Below are positions 1 to 9,108 of a DNA stretch of 64,000 nt, one piece after another (positions within the stretch are counted from its first letter, which is position 1; each line of letters begins with the position of its first letter). The DNA is from Hymenobacter sp. 5317J-9. GTDB lineage: Bacteria; Bacteroidota; Bacteroidia; Cytophagales; Hymenobacteraceae. Where the stretch lies: NCBI RefSeq assembly GCF_022921075.1, contig NZ_CP095050.1, positions 4,030,001-4,094,000 of the forward strand, given 5' to 3'. The notes below the pieces were generated by a model. It saw nothing but the letters and a program-made list of their open reading frames with translations, was not told the DNA's origin and ran no database searches. The translations under genes and the position numbers were made by a program.

Positions 1-313
1 ACTCCTGCCGGGCGTGGTTGTCATACACCGCAAACAGCGCCTCAAGCTGTTCGGCGGGCGGCAGGTCGGCCACGCGGGGCAGGTCGCGCCACTTGCGCAG
101 GCGCCGGAGCTGCCGGGCCACAATGGCCGTGCCTAGGTCGTCTTTGCTGGGGTAATGGTAATGAATAGCGGCCGGCTTCACGCCCAGTGCCCTGGCCAAG
201 TGCTGGTAGCTAAAGGCATTGAAGCCGCGCTCCAGCAACAGGCTTTCAGCCAGGTCCAGAATGCGGGTGCGGGTGTCGGGCGGTAAAGTGGCCGGGGCTG
301 CTTGGGTCGTCAT
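1..313 (-). CDS. TetR/AcrR-family transcriptional regulator (3' end cut off by window edge)
   Basis: The first 104 residues are visible, read leftward from an ATG at 313-311. Residues about 14-60 form a TetR N-terminal DNA-binding domain: an ILDLAESLL helix, GFNAFSYQHLA, then the recognition part LGVKPAAIHYHYPSKDDL. The ligand-binding C-terminal domain lies outside the window, so the inducer is unknown. A promoter-like TATCTTTG box and a 16-bp palindrome lie directly upstream, which fits autoregulation. The neighbouring T9SS protein gene runs the same way and ends in its own terminator, so the regulator's target cannot be named from context. Family assignment is firm; function is not. Confidence 0.9.
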   Translation of the reverse strand, partial: MTTQAAPATLPPDTRTRILDLAESLLLERGFNAFSYQHLARALGVKPAAIHYHYPSKDDLGTAIVARQLRRLRKWRDLPRVADLPPAEQLEALFAVYDNHARQE

Positions 314-320
314 CTGGGTC

Positions 321-351
321 CAAAGATAACACTTACTTACTAATTAGTAAG
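321..351 (-). promoter_or_regulatory. TetR promoter with palindromic operator
   Basis: On the minus strand a TATCTTTG box (328-321) matches the Bacteroidota -7 consensus TAnnTTTG. Its end lies 7 bases before the regulator ATG. Just upstream, CTTACTAATTAGTAAG (336-351) is a perfect 16-bp palindrome placed where a bound repressor would block RNA polymerase. Operator function is inferred from symmetry and position. Confidence 0.55.
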
Positions 352-370
352 CAAAATACGTTAAGCACTA

Positions 371-404
371 AAAAGCCCTCCTCACGAGCGTGAGGAGGGC
401 TTTT
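371..404 (-). terminator. Rho-independent terminator of the T9SS protein gene
   Basis: A perfect 15-bp stem (AAAAGCCCTCCTCAC with its complement) around a GAGC loop lies 17 bp beyond the stop codon of the leftward gene at 421-2847. The stem ends in a T-run on the minus strand. Confidence 0.8.
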
Positions 405-420
405 ACAACGGAAAAGGACG

Positions 421-2847
421 TTAGTTCTTCTGCACGCGTACCGTGTAGGTGCCCGCAGCCGTGGGCACCTGCACGAGGTACAGGCCAGCGGGCTGGTCGC
501 TCAAATCGAAGCTGCTCGCGCCGGTCTGGCTGGCGGGCACGCGGCGCACCACGGCGCCCAGCGTGTTGAACACCACGGCAGGCCCGGCCAGGGGCCGGCC
601 ATCGGCATCGACCAGCGCAAAGCGGCCGGTGCCGGGATTGGGCACCACGGCGGGCATGCCCAAGGCGGCCGAGCCGTTCACAGCCACCACCTGCGAGAAA
701 GATTCTGTGCCGTCGAGGTCGGTTTGGCGCAGGCGGTAGTAGGCCAGGCCGGCCAGCGGGTGCTCATCGGCGAAGCGGTAGGTGCGCGAGGCGCTGCTGC
801 TGCCCTGCGCGGCCACCCGGCCCAGCAGCTCGAAGGTGAGGCCGTTGCGGCTGCGCTCCACGGCAAAGTCGCGGCTGTTGTGCTCGGTGGCGGTGGTCCA
901 AGTGCAGGCCACGGCCGTGCCGGCCCGCTGGGCGCCAAAGGCCGTGAGCACCACCGGCAGGGAGCCGTTGGGCAGCGACGAGACGGCAAACGGCGAGAAG
1001 CTGGTGATGCCCGTGCGCGTCACCACGCTCGAATTGGCGATGGTGCCCGCGGTAGCGCCCTGCTCGGTATTATACCGGTCCCAGACGCCGTTCAGGTAGT
1101 GGTTGATGTGGGCCAGCGCATTCTGGAAGCCCGTCACCACGTCGGCGTCGTTCCACTGCAGCTTGAGGGTGATGCTGGAGTTGCCAGCCACTTCTTCGCC
1201 CACAAACCAGGTTTTTTTCACGTTGCGGTCGCGGGCTTCGGTGCCCACCACGCCCACTTCGTTGGTGTAGCGCACATAGGCCTCCGGGGCCACCCGCACG
1301 CTATAAGTGTCTTCCGACTGGGCCTGGGTCTGGCTGAGCAGGGCCGGCGTATAGGACGTGGCCGAGGTGCCAACCGGGAACAGCACATCCACGCCGTCGC
1401 TCGACACGGTGCGCTGCAGGCTGCCTTTGCCGTTGGTCACGAAGAAAGCGTTGGCCCCGCTCAGGCCGGTCAACGTAGCCCCCTTGAGCAGCAGCAGGTT
1501 GTAGTCGTTGAGGCTGAGAATGGACGCCCCGGTGGTGTTGAAGGCCAGGCCGGCATTTACCAGCACGCCGCCGGTGAGCGACTTTGGCCCGGTTCCCGAG
1601 AGCTTGAGCGTGCCATAGCTGGCGCCTTTCACGTTCTGGGAGGTGGTGCTGGCGTTCACGTATTCCACGGTGCTGCTGGGGTGCAGCGCGCCCAGGCTTA
1701 GGTTGTTGTTCACTTGGTTAATCTGCAGCGTGGAGCCCGCGCCCACGTCCACCGTGCCCTGAATGAGGTCGTTGGCGTTCACGTAGAGCGTGGCCGGCGA
1801 CGACGGAGTACCCACCACAATCTTGGAGTTGGCGCCGCTCACCGTCCAGGTCCCGTTGATGCGGTCGGCGGTGCCGGTGTTGCCCTGCACGTAGTAGATG
1901 GTGTTGGCGGCCGTGAAGTTGGTGGGCGCAGTGCCCGTGCCGTTCACGTTGGTGCCCCAGTTGTTTTTGGAGTCGAGGTTTTTGTTGTCGCCGGGCAGCG
2001 AGTAGTAAATGTTGGTTTCCGGCGTGACGACAATGTCATCGACGCTCAGGCCATTGCCGTTGGTGGACGAATTGAACACGTAGCCAAAGCGCACCATGAT
2101 TTCCTGGCCCGCCAGCAGGTTGATGCCCACCAGCGTGGTTTGCTTCACGCGGCGGTTGGTGGCGGCGTTGCCGTTGCGCGGCGCAATGGCCGTCGAAGTC
2201 GAGGGTGCCGGCACGCCCAGTTCGGAAATGGCCGTCCAGGTGCCGCTTGTCAGCGAGGTGATGGTGGCCGTGGTGGTCGTGGTCCGCTGGTAGTCCACCG
2301 TTACGTTGGCAGCCTGAGTCTGGCTCGAATTGTACCACTGCTCCATGGCGTACTGAATTTCCAGGTTCACGATGGTTTTCGTGGACGAGTTCTTCAACCG
2401 GATGCCCACGTAGCCCTTGCCTGAGCCCGTGGTGGTGCCCGCGATGCCGCCCAAAGAGCGGTCGGTGCCGCCGGGGGCGCCAAAGTGGTACCAGGAAGGG
2501 CCGTGGGGCGTGCCGTCGGCGTCGACGGTGCCCGCTGCGGTGGCCCCCTCCGTGCCGTCGTCGGGCCCGAGCTTGGCCGATGTACCGGCCCGCGTGAACG
2601 ATTCAAGCTCTACCCCGGCAAAGGTGCCCGTGTCGAGCACGTACCTGGCGTATACACCCGTCAGCGTCGAATTGCTGGCGAAATTGGCCTTGGTCCCCGC
2701 CAATCCATCAAAATTCTGCGCGTAAGGCCCCAGCCCGTTCGAGGCGGCGTCGGGGCTATCCTTAAACACGTACTGCGCCCGCGCCGGCAGGGCCGCCAGA
2801 CTCAGCAACAAAGCCGTTGCCAGGCAATGAATAAAAGTTTGTTTCAT
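421..2847 (-). CDS. Secreted T9SS cargo protein with type A C-terminal sorting domain
   Basis: This 808-aa protein has a Sec signal peptide (residues 1-25, ending LAALPARAQ). It has Ser/Thr/Gly/Asn-rich beta-type repeats through the middle, a module near residues 640-730 (PVVLTAFGAQ...FAVERSRNG...YYRLRQTDLDG) often found before the sorting signal, and a C-terminal sorting domain ending GLYLVQVPTAAGTYTVRVQKN. Such proteins cross the outer membrane by the type IX system and are anchored or released. No catalytic motif was recognised, so a structural or adhesive role is possible. A Bacteroidota-type promoter lies about 70 bp upstream. Confidence 0.85.
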   Translation of the reverse strand: MKQTFIHCLATALLLSLAALPARAQYVFKDSPDAASNGLGPYAQNFDGLAGTKANFASNSTLTGVYARYVLDTGTFAGVELESFTRAGTSAKLGPDDGTEGATAAGTVDADGTPHGPSWYHFGAPGGTDRSLGGIAGTTTGSGKGYVGIRLKNSSTKTIVNLEIQYAMEQWYNSSQTQAANVTVDYQRTTTTTATITSLTSGTWTAISELGVPAPSTSTAIAPRNGNAATNRRVKQTTLVGINLLAGQEIMVRFGYVFNSSTNGNGLSVDDIVVTPETNIYYSLPGDNKNLDSKNNWGTNVNGTGTAPTNFTAANTIYYVQGNTGTADRINGTWTVSGANSKIVVGTPSSPATLYVNANDLIQGTVDVGAGSTLQINQVNNNLSLGALHPSSTVEYVNASTTSQNVKGASYGTLKLSGTGPKSLTGGVLVNAGLAFNTTGASILSLNDYNLLLLKGATLTGLSGANAFFVTNGKGSLQRTVSSDGVDVLFPVGTSATSYTPALLSQTQAQSEDTYSVRVAPEAYVRYTNEVGVVGTEARDRNVKKTWFVGEEVAGNSSITLKLQWNDADVVTGFQNALAHINHYLNGVWDRYNTEQGATAGTIANSSVVTRTGITSFSPFAVSSLPNGSLPVVLTAFGAQRAGTAVACTWTTATEHNSRDFAVERSRNGLTFELLGRVAAQGSSSASRTYRFADEHPLAGLAYYRLRQTDLDGTESFSQVVAVNGSAALGMPAVVPNPGTGRFALVDADGRPLAGPAVVFNTLGAVVRRVPASQTGASSFDLSDQPAGLYLVQVPTAAGTYTVRVQKN

Positions 2848-2916
2848 GTAGAAAAACAGTGAGTGGAAAAGAGAAGAAATTATATAATTACGCTACTGCT
2901 TTAGCACGCCGCGCAA

Positions 2917-2944
2917 CAAAATTACTGCTTCAAATTCCAACCAA
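2917..2944 (-). promoter_or_regulatory. Bacteroidota-type promoter for the 808-aa T9SS protein
   Basis: The minus strand shows TTG (2944-2942), 17 bases, then TAATTTTG (2924-2917), matching TTG-N17-TAnnTTTG. Transcription would start near 2912, giving a leader of about 65 nt. The surrounding 2848-3085 is a 238-bp AT-rich stretch with no other recognisable feature. Confidence 0.5.
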
Positions 2945-3085
2945 TTGCTTCTCTAAAGAAACCATCCTGTTTTGTATCAGTAATTTACCATTAAATTTAT
3001 TTAAGCTGATTCCGCTAATGAGCACAGTGCATTTGCTTCCGCTTTTTGCACATATTTCCTACGTCCGGCCGGGGGCCAGGGGCGC

Positions 3086-3808
3086 TTATTCTTCCGCGCT
3101 CAGGCCCAGCGCGTCCACGGCGGCCTGCACGGCTTCGGCCCGGTAGGCGGGCGCGGTGGCCGGGGCCTTCAGCAGGCGCAGCAGGCGCTGGTATTTCTGG
3201 CGGCCCTCGGCCAGCATCTGCTCGCTCACCTCGATGGTGAACACCCCAAACGGCTCCACCTTTTGCACGCCCACCAGCAGAAACCGCTCGGCGCGCAGCG
3301 CATCGGTATAAAAGGCGGCCTGGCGGTCGTAGTCGTAGGCCGCGCACTGCCACAGGAAATGGTCGGCGTCGCGCGCCATGGTGGTTTTGAAGTCGATGAT
3401 GGTGAACGGGTGGTCGGCGTGGTCCACGATGAGGTCGGCGCGCAGCTTGCAGAGCGTGTCGGTTTGAGACTCGGTGAAGAGCACGCTCACCTCGGGCTGG
3501 CCCACGGCCAGCAGCTCGTTCAGGCGCGAGTCGAGCTTCACGCCGTCCACCAGCCACCACACCAGCGTGTCGTTGAGGCCGGGCTGGCCGGCCACGTAGT
3601 CGTTGGGTTCGAGCAGGGCGGTGTGAAAGGCGGTGCCAAAGCTCAGGGCGCCGTCGGCGGCGCTGGTTTGGGGGCGCGGCGGGCGGCCGTCGAGGGCGTC
3701 GCGCAGGCGCGACAAGTCGGAATTGGCCACGGCGGGCAGGGCCCGGTAAGTGTCGTAGTCGAGGCGCAGCAGGTCGGGCCGGCGGAAAGTAGAATCGGAT
3801 TCGGGCAT
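3086..3808 (-). CDS. PD-(D/E)XK nuclease, RecE/exonuclease VIII-like
   Basis: The 240-aa protein has the catalytic signature of RecE-type exonucleases: His62 in FGTAFHTALLEP, Asp125 in KLRADLIVD, Asp139 and Lys141 in IDFKTT, and the Gln154/Tyr158 pair in QCAAYDY followed by AAFYTDAL. E. coli RecE has the same order of motifs. In phage and Rac-prophage settings these enzymes digest one strand of duplex DNA for a RecT-type annealase. No recT or other phage gene lies nearby, so this copy is an orphan. It is divergent from the EamA gene, and its length is close to the RecE nuclease core. Confidence 0.75.
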   Translation of the reverse strand: MPESDSTFRRPDLLRLDYDTYRALPAVANSDLSRLRDALDGRPPRPQTSAADGALSFGTAFHTALLEPNDYVAGQPGLNDTLVWWLVDGVKLDSRLNELLAVGQPEVSVLFTESQTDTLCKLRADLIVDHADHPFTIIDFKTTMARDADHFLWQCAAYDYDRQAAFYTDALRAERFLLVGVQKVEPFGVFTIEVSEQMLAEGRQKYQRLLRLLKAPATAPAYRAEAVQAAVDALGLSAEE

Positions 3809-3945
3809 AGGTAAAAAGGTAACAGCAAACTCGGCATAATGGCTCCGCCAGGGCTAGTACTAGGCGCGGGGCCCGACGGTTGCGGGTCGTTGTGCGTAGG
3901 CCCGGCTACGGGCAGCTCTTTGCCCGCCATCACGCTGGTTTTCTT

Positions 3946-4368
3946 ATGGCTTCCTGGCTTCCCTACGCCCTGTTTTCGGCCCTCTTTGCGGCCCTCACCG
4001 CCATTTTTGCCAAAATCGGCATCAAAGGCGTCGACTCCGACCTGGCCACGGCCATTCGCACGGTGGTCATTCTGGTGCTGGCCTGGGGCATTGCCGTGGC
4101 GCGCGGGGCCACGGCGGGACTGCCGGCGCTGTCGGGCCGCACGTGGCTGTTTCTGGTGCTATCGGGGCTGGCCACGGGGGCGTCGTGGCTGTGCTACTTC
4201 CGCGCCCTGAAGCTGGGCCCCGTGAGCCGCGTGGCCCCCATCGACAAGCTGAGCGTAGCCTTGGCGCTGCTGCTGGCCGTGGCGTTTCTGGGCGAAACCC
4301 TTTCGGCCCGCGGCGCGCTGGGCGCGGGGCTCATCCTGGCGGGCACTTTGGTATTGGCCTGGGCCTGA
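3946..4368 (+). CDS. EamA-family transporter, single-domain (small multidrug-type) permease
   Basis: The 140-aa start at MASWLPYAL is preferred over an upstream in-frame ATG at 3880 because hydrophobicity begins here. The protein has four to five membrane segments. They include FSALFAALTAIFAKIGIKG, an ATAIRTVVILVLAWGIAVA helix and the typical LSGLATGASWLCYFRALKLG and RVAPIDKLSVALALLLA segments. One EamA repeat is present instead of two, so it should work as a dimer. The substrate is unknown. The stop codon is 2 bp from the end of the convergent TonB receptor gene. Confidence 0.8.
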   Translation: MASWLPYALFSALFAALTAIFAKIGIKGVDSDLATAIRTVVILVLAWGIAVARGATAGLPALSGRTWLFLVLSGLATGASWLCYFRALKLGPVSRVAPIDKLSVALALLLAVAFLGETLSARGALGAGLILAGTLVLAWA

Positions 4369-4369
4369 G

Positions 4370-6607
4370 CTAGCCTTTCACCCAGCGCCACGTCACCGAC
4401 AGGTTGATGACGCGGCCCTCCACCGGCGCCCATAGCTCGCTGAACACGGGGTTGCCCAGCGGCGGACTCACCACCCGCTCGCGGCGCGTCTGGCGGTAAT
4501 CGAGCAGGTTTTCGCCGTTCAGGGCCACCGTCCAGGCATCGGTGTGATAGCGCACAATGGCCGCAAACAGCGGGTAGCCCGGCGTGGTGCGGCCGTCAGA
4601 CAGGTATTGCTGACCGGTGTAGGAAGCTTCAATTCCGGCATTGAATTGCTCGGTGAGGTCGACCAGCGCCACGGCGGCAAACTTGTGCCGGGCCGACAAG
4701 GGCAGGCGCGTGTTCACCGCATCATATTGCTGGCGGGCATCGGTATACACGTAGCCCAGGTAAAGCTCGGTTTCGTCGGCGCGGAGGCGCACGTAGGTTT
4801 CCAGGCCGCGCGTCGAGAGCGGGTCAGCGGCATTCTGCCAAGTGAGAAAATTCTGCCCGCTGACACCGGCAAAACCGCTGCCGTTCAGCACCAGTGGGTC
4901 GGCCAGCCGCGTGTAGAAAAACGACTGGTTCACGTTCAGCGTGAGCGGGGTATCGAAGCCGGCGAAGGTGTGCTGATAATTGACATCGCCGTTGATGCCG
5001 AGCGAAGTTTCGGCCCGCACGCCGCGCAGGGGCTGCACCAGCGGGTAGTCGCGCTCGTCGAGGCTGTTGATGTAGGGCACGGCCGCGCGGTAGCCCAGCC
5101 CCCCATTCAGGCGAGCCGTGACGGATGGGCTGGCCTTATACAGCAAAGCCACCCGCGGCAGCAAAAAGCCGCCAAACTGGTTGTGGTGGTCGTAGCGCAG
5201 GCCGGTTTGCAGGTTGAGGGCCGGCAGCAGGCGCCAGTCGTCCTGCACAAAAGCGCCCACCGTGGCGTAGCGGTACGGGCTGCGCAGCGGCGTGGCGCTG
5301 CGGTTGAACGAGCCCAGCTGCTCGCCGTTGGCGTCGAGGCCGGCCACCACCGTGTGCCGCCCATACGCGTGCAGGTAGTTGACCTCGGCGAAATACGTGG
5401 TCTGGAACGCCGTGAAGCTGGCGACGGGCGTGTTCACATCGCGCACAAAATCAGTGCCCGTGGCCTTCACCGTAAGCACGCCCCGCGCCACGCTGTCGTT
5501 CACGTACAGCAGGTCCACGGTGTTGCGCAGGCTGGTATTGTCCACGTAAAACAGCCGCCCACTGGCAATGTCGGGGCCGTTCTTCAGCACCTGCAGGTCG
5601 CCGGCGCGGCGGCTCTCGGCCGTGCCGTTGTAGCCCAGCGCCAGCTGGCTGTGCGCGTTGGGGTAAAAAAACAGGCGCGGGTGCAGGTTGATGCTGCGGG
5701 CCCGCGGCACGTCCACAAACCCGTCGCCGTCCACGTCTTTCTCCTTCTGGTTGACGAGGCCCACAAACGCCGTGTAGCCCCAGCGGGCGCCGCGCCGGGC
5801 CGCAAAACCGGTCAGGTTGGTTTCGCGCAACGTGGTTTGGTTGAGGCTGAGGGCGTAGCTGGGCCGGTCAAGCGTGGGCGTTTTGCTCACCAGGTTCACC
5901 AGGCCCGCAATGGCGCCGCCGCCGTACAGCGTCGAATTCGACCCTTTAATGAGCTCTACTTGTCGTAGGTCGAGCGGCGGAATGGTGAGCAGGCCGAAGG
6001 AGCCCGCAAACCCGCCGTACAACGGCACGCCATCGCGCAAAATCTGGGTGTATTGCCCCGGCAAGCCCTGCAGGCGCAGGTCGGCGTTGCCGGTAGTAGG
6101 CGACGTGGGTTGAATTTGGGCGCCAGCAAAGTCGCCCAGCAGTCCCGCAATGTTGGCGGGCTTGATGCTGCTTTCCTCTTCCAGTTCCTCTAGGCCCAAT
6201 ACCTCCACGCGCGTGGGCAGGTCTTCGATGCGGGAGTTGGTGCGGGTGGCCGTCACCACCACTTCCTCTATTTCTTCGGCGCTGGGCGCGAGTTGCACGG
6301 TGAGGGCCGCGCCGGCCGCGGGCGCCACCGCCAATTGCGGCCGAAAACCGAGCGCGCTCACGCGCAGCCGCGTGCCGGGCGCCGGAGCCGGGTCGAGCAC
6401 GGCCGTGCCGGTGGCATCGGTGCCGGCGCCCAGGCCGGTGCCGGGCACGGCCACGCTGGCTCCAATCAGCGGCTCCTGGCGCGCCGAGTCGCGCACCAGC
6501 ACGCGCAGTCCCTGGGCACGGCCCGCCAAGGGCAGCAAAAGCAACAGCAGTACGGTCAGGAGCCCCCACACACCGAATCGGATACCCGACGGCACCAGTC
6601 TATTCAT
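4370..6607 (-). CDS. TonB-dependent outer-membrane receptor
   Basis: This 745-aa protein has a signal peptide (1-31, LLPLAGRAQ). A carboxypeptidase-like regulatory domain follows (about 32-110, SARQEPLIGASVAVPG), then a plug starting near EEVVVTATRTNSRIEDLP, with LRDGVPLYGG and VELIKGSNSTLYGGGAIAGLVN. The rest is a beta-barrel ending VINLSVTWRWVKG. These receptors import siderophores, cobalamin or other bulky ligands with energy from TonB-ExbBD. The plug resembles FepA/BtuB-like receptors more than SusC, and no SusD partner is present. The ligand cannot be named. Confidence 0.85.
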   Translation of the reverse strand: MNRLVPSGIRFGVWGLLTVLLLLLLPLAGRAQGLRVLVRDSARQEPLIGASVAVPGTGLGAGTDATGTAVLDPAPAPGTRLRVSALGFRPQLAVAPAAGAALTVQLAPSAEEIEEVVVTATRTNSRIEDLPTRVEVLGLEELEEESSIKPANIAGLLGDFAGAQIQPTSPTTGNADLRLQGLPGQYTQILRDGVPLYGGFAGSFGLLTIPPLDLRQVELIKGSNSTLYGGGAIAGLVNLVSKTPTLDRPSYALSLNQTTLRETNLTGFAARRGARWGYTAFVGLVNQKEKDVDGDGFVDVPRARSINLHPRLFFYPNAHSQLALGYNGTAESRRAGDLQVLKNGPDIASGRLFYVDNTSLRNTVDLLYVNDSVARGVLTVKATGTDFVRDVNTPVASFTAFQTTYFAEVNYLHAYGRHTVVAGLDANGEQLGSFNRSATPLRSPYRYATVGAFVQDDWRLLPALNLQTGLRYDHHNQFGGFLLPRVALLYKASPSVTARLNGGLGYRAAVPYINSLDERDYPLVQPLRGVRAETSLGINGDVNYQHTFAGFDTPLTLNVNQSFFYTRLADPLVLNGSGFAGVSGQNFLTWQNAADPLSTRGLETYVRLRADETELYLGYVYTDARQQYDAVNTRLPLSARHKFAAVALVDLTEQFNAGIEASYTGQQYLSDGRTTPGYPLFAAIVRYHTDAWTVALNGENLLDYRQTRRERVVSPPLGNPVFSELWAPVEGRVINLSVTWRWVKG

Positions 6608-6646
6608 CTTTCAAAATCCCGTAAATGGCGACGTTAACTGCCAATG

Positions 6647-7951
6647 CTACTTAGTGGTAAAAAGCGTGCTTTGCTGCCAGCGCTCCATTTTGGCAGCTAT
6701 TTCGGCCAGCCCCAGGTTGTGAATGCTGCCCAGATGCGTGGTGTGAAATTCGCGGTGTGGCACGTAGCTGCCGTCCTCCACGGCGCGCCCCACCTGCTGG
6801 TACGCATCGCGAAACGGCACCCCGGCAATAATTAATTGATTGATGTTTTCGACCGAGAAAACAGCGTCGTATTTCTCCTGCTCAATCACGCCGGGCTTAA
6901 TCTTGATTTCAGGCAAGGCAAACAGCAGAATGTCGAGCAAGTCAGCAAACTGCACCATAGGCCCAAACAGCAGCTCTTTTAGCAGCTGAAAGTCGCGGTG
7001 GTAGCCGCTGGGCAGGTTGCTGGTGGCCAGTATAATGTCGTTGGGTAGCGCCTGCAGGCGGTTGGCATGGGCCCGCACCAGCTCAAACACGTCGGGGTTT
7101 TTCTTGTGCGGCATAATACTGGAGCCCGTTGTAAACTCCTTCGGCAGCGTCACAAAGCCCAAATCTTGGCTGTTGTACATCACCAGGTCATAGGCCAGTT
7201 TGCCCAGCGTGCCGGCCGCGCCGGCGATGGCAAAAGCTACCGTTTTTTCCGTTTTGCCGCGCAGCATTTGCGCCCCCACGGCACTCACCGCCACGCTGCC
7301 AAAACCCATTTCGCGGGTCGTCATTTCGCGGTCTATCGGGAAGCTGCTGCCGAAGCCCGCGCCCGAGCCCAGCGGGTTTTGGTTGGCCACGGTGTGCGCC
7401 GCTTCAAACAGCGCCAAATCCAGCAGCAAATGTTCGGCATACGCCGAAAACCACAGCCCAAAGCTGCTGGGCATGGCCGCCTGAAAGTGCGTGTAGCCCG
7501 GCAGCAAATCGGCCTGGTGGGCCTCAGCCTTTTGCACCAGCACCCGCACCAGCGCCATCATTTTCGTGGCAATGCGCTCGGTATAGTCCTTCAAAAACAG
7601 CTGAATGGCCGTCAGCACCTGGTCGTTTCGTGAGCGGGCCGTGTGTATTTTTTTGCCGGCGTCGCCAAACTTCTGGGTGAGGTAATGCTCGATTTTGGAA
7701 TGCACGTCCTCAAAATCGGCTTCAATGGCAAATGTGCCGGCCTCTACCTGCGCCAGCAGCTCGTCCAGGCCGGTAATTAATTGCTGACGCTCCTCTTCCG
7801 ATATCAAACCGGCTTTGGCCAGCATGTTGGCCTGCGCTTTCGACGCCAGCATATCAAAAGGCGCCAAGTACATGTCCAATTCCCGGTCGCGACCCACCGT
7901 AAATTTCTCAATGGTATCGTTTACCGAAAATCCTTTCTCCCAAATTTTCAT
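6647..7951 (-). CDS. argH: Argininosuccinate lyase
   Basis: The 434-aa protein catalyses the last step of arginine synthesis, splitting argininosuccinate into arginine and fumarate. The fumarase/aspartase superfamily signature GSSIMPHKKNPDVFE is present, with the HSKIEHYLTQ and ARSRNDQVLTA segments that bind substrate. Length is close to family norms. It is the last gene of the leftward argB-argE-argH group, about 90 bp after argE. Confidence 0.95.
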   Translation of the reverse strand: MKIWEKGFSVNDTIEKFTVGRDRELDMYLAPFDMLASKAQANMLAKAGLISEEERQQLITGLDELLAQVEAGTFAIEADFEDVHSKIEHYLTQKFGDAGKKIHTARSRNDQVLTAIQLFLKDYTERIATKMMALVRVLVQKAEAHQADLLPGYTHFQAAMPSSFGLWFSAYAEHLLLDLALFEAAHTVANQNPLGSGAGFGSSFPIDREMTTREMGFGSVAVSAVGAQMLRGKTEKTVAFAIAGAAGTLGKLAYDLVMYNSQDLGFVTLPKEFTTGSSIMPHKKNPDVFELVRAHANRLQALPNDIILATSNLPSGYHRDFQLLKELLFGPMVQFADLLDILLFALPEIKIKPGVIEQEKYDAVFSVENINQLIIAGVPFRDAYQQVGRAVEDGSYVPHREFHTTHLGSIHNLGLAEIAAKMERWQQSTLFTTK

Positions 7952-8040
7952 AATTCCTGTTTAGTTAAGTCAATTCAGATTACCATGCCGCGCTAATACG
8001 CTGTTATACTGAACGCAGCCGGCATCGTTATTCGCCTGCA

Positions 8041-9108
8041 TCAAAAAGAAAAATCCGACAGCAAACTGATATAATCACGAATACCCGACTCAATTTCACT
8101 GAGCAAAATGTATTCGTTGGGCGTATGCGAGCGGGCACTGTCGCCCGGCCCCATTTTCAGGGTTTCAAACGGCATCATCGACTGGTCCGACAGCGTGGGC
8201 GAGCCGTAAATCTGCTTACCCATGGTCTTTCCTTTCTGAATAAGCGGATGATTTTCGCTGATGCGCGACGAATTTAAATGCGTGGAACGTGGCGTTATTT
8301 CTGCCTGCACATTCGCCCGAATTATCGCCAGCACCTCCTGGTTACTATACAGCTCGTTGGTGCGCACGTCCACCACAAACTGGCAGCGGTCGGGCACCAC
8401 GTTGTGCTGCGAGCCGGCGCTGATTTGCGTCACAGTGGTTTTAACAGGCCCCAGCAGCCCCGACACCTTTGGAAACTGGTAATTACGCAGCCACTGAATG
8501 TCATCAAGCGCTTTGTAGAGGGCATTTTCGCCTTCGTCGCGGGCCGCATGGCCGGTTTTGCCGTGCGCAGTGCCGTCAAGTACCAGCAGGCCTTTTTCAG
8601 CAATGGCCAGGTTCATGCCCGTTGGCTCCCCCACAATTCCGAGCTCAATTTTGCCAAATTCGGGCAGCACACTGCGAATGCCATTGGCGCCGGAAATCTC
8701 CTCCTCTGCGGTTATTGCGCAAATTAAATTAAACGCGTTTGGCTTATTTCGAAAATGCAGGAACGTGGCCAGCAAGCTAACTGCCGATGCGCCGGCATCG
8801 TTGCTACCCAGGCCGGTCAATTTATCGCCTTCCAGCACTGCTCCAAACGGGTTCTCATGCCACCCCGCGCCGGGCTTCACCGTGTCATGGTGCGAGTTGA
8901 GCAGAATGGTAGGCTTCTGCGCATCAAAATGCTCCGAGAATGCCCATACGTTATTTTGCCGCCGGTGCGGGGTGGCGCCGTGCGCGGTCAGAAACGCTTC
9001 TATCAGCGTTGCCGTGTCAGCCTCTTCCCGCGAAAACGAGGGCGTTTTTATCAGCTGCATCAACAACGCAACCGCGGCCTCGTGCAATGAATTTATTACG
9101 TCAGGCAT
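8041..9108 (-). CDS. argE: M20-family N-acyl-ornithine deacylase (ArgE-type)
   Basis: This 355-aa metallohydrolase has the M20 zinc ligands in LLNSHHDTVKPG and LGSNDAGASA, with the catalytic glutamate in ITAEEEISG. In Bacteroidota arginine clusters this enzyme removes the acetyl or succinyl group from citrulline or ornithine intermediates. Its placement between argB and argH, with an acyl-ornithine carbamoyltransferase in the cluster, suggests that acyl-citrulline is the real substrate. It overlaps the end of argB by 13 bp, implying translational coupling. The deacylation assignment is strong; the exact acyl group is uncertain. Confidence 0.88.
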   Translation of the reverse strand: MPDVINSLHEAAVALLMQLIKTPSFSREEADTATLIEAFLTAHGATPHRRQNNVWAFSEHFDAQKPTILLNSHHDTVKPGAGWHENPFGAVLEGDKLTGLGSNDAGASAVSLLATFLHFRNKPNAFNLICAITAEEEISGANGIRSVLPEFGKIELGIVGEPTGMNLAIAEKGLLVLDGTAHGKTGHAARDEGENALYKALDDIQWLRNYQFPKVSGLLGPVKTTVTQISAGSQHNVVPDRCQFVVDVRTNELYSNQEVLAIIRANVQAEITPRSTHLNSSRISENHPLIQKGKTMGKQIYGSPTLSDQSMMPFETLKMGPGDSARSHTPNEYILLSEIESGIRDYISLLSDFSF

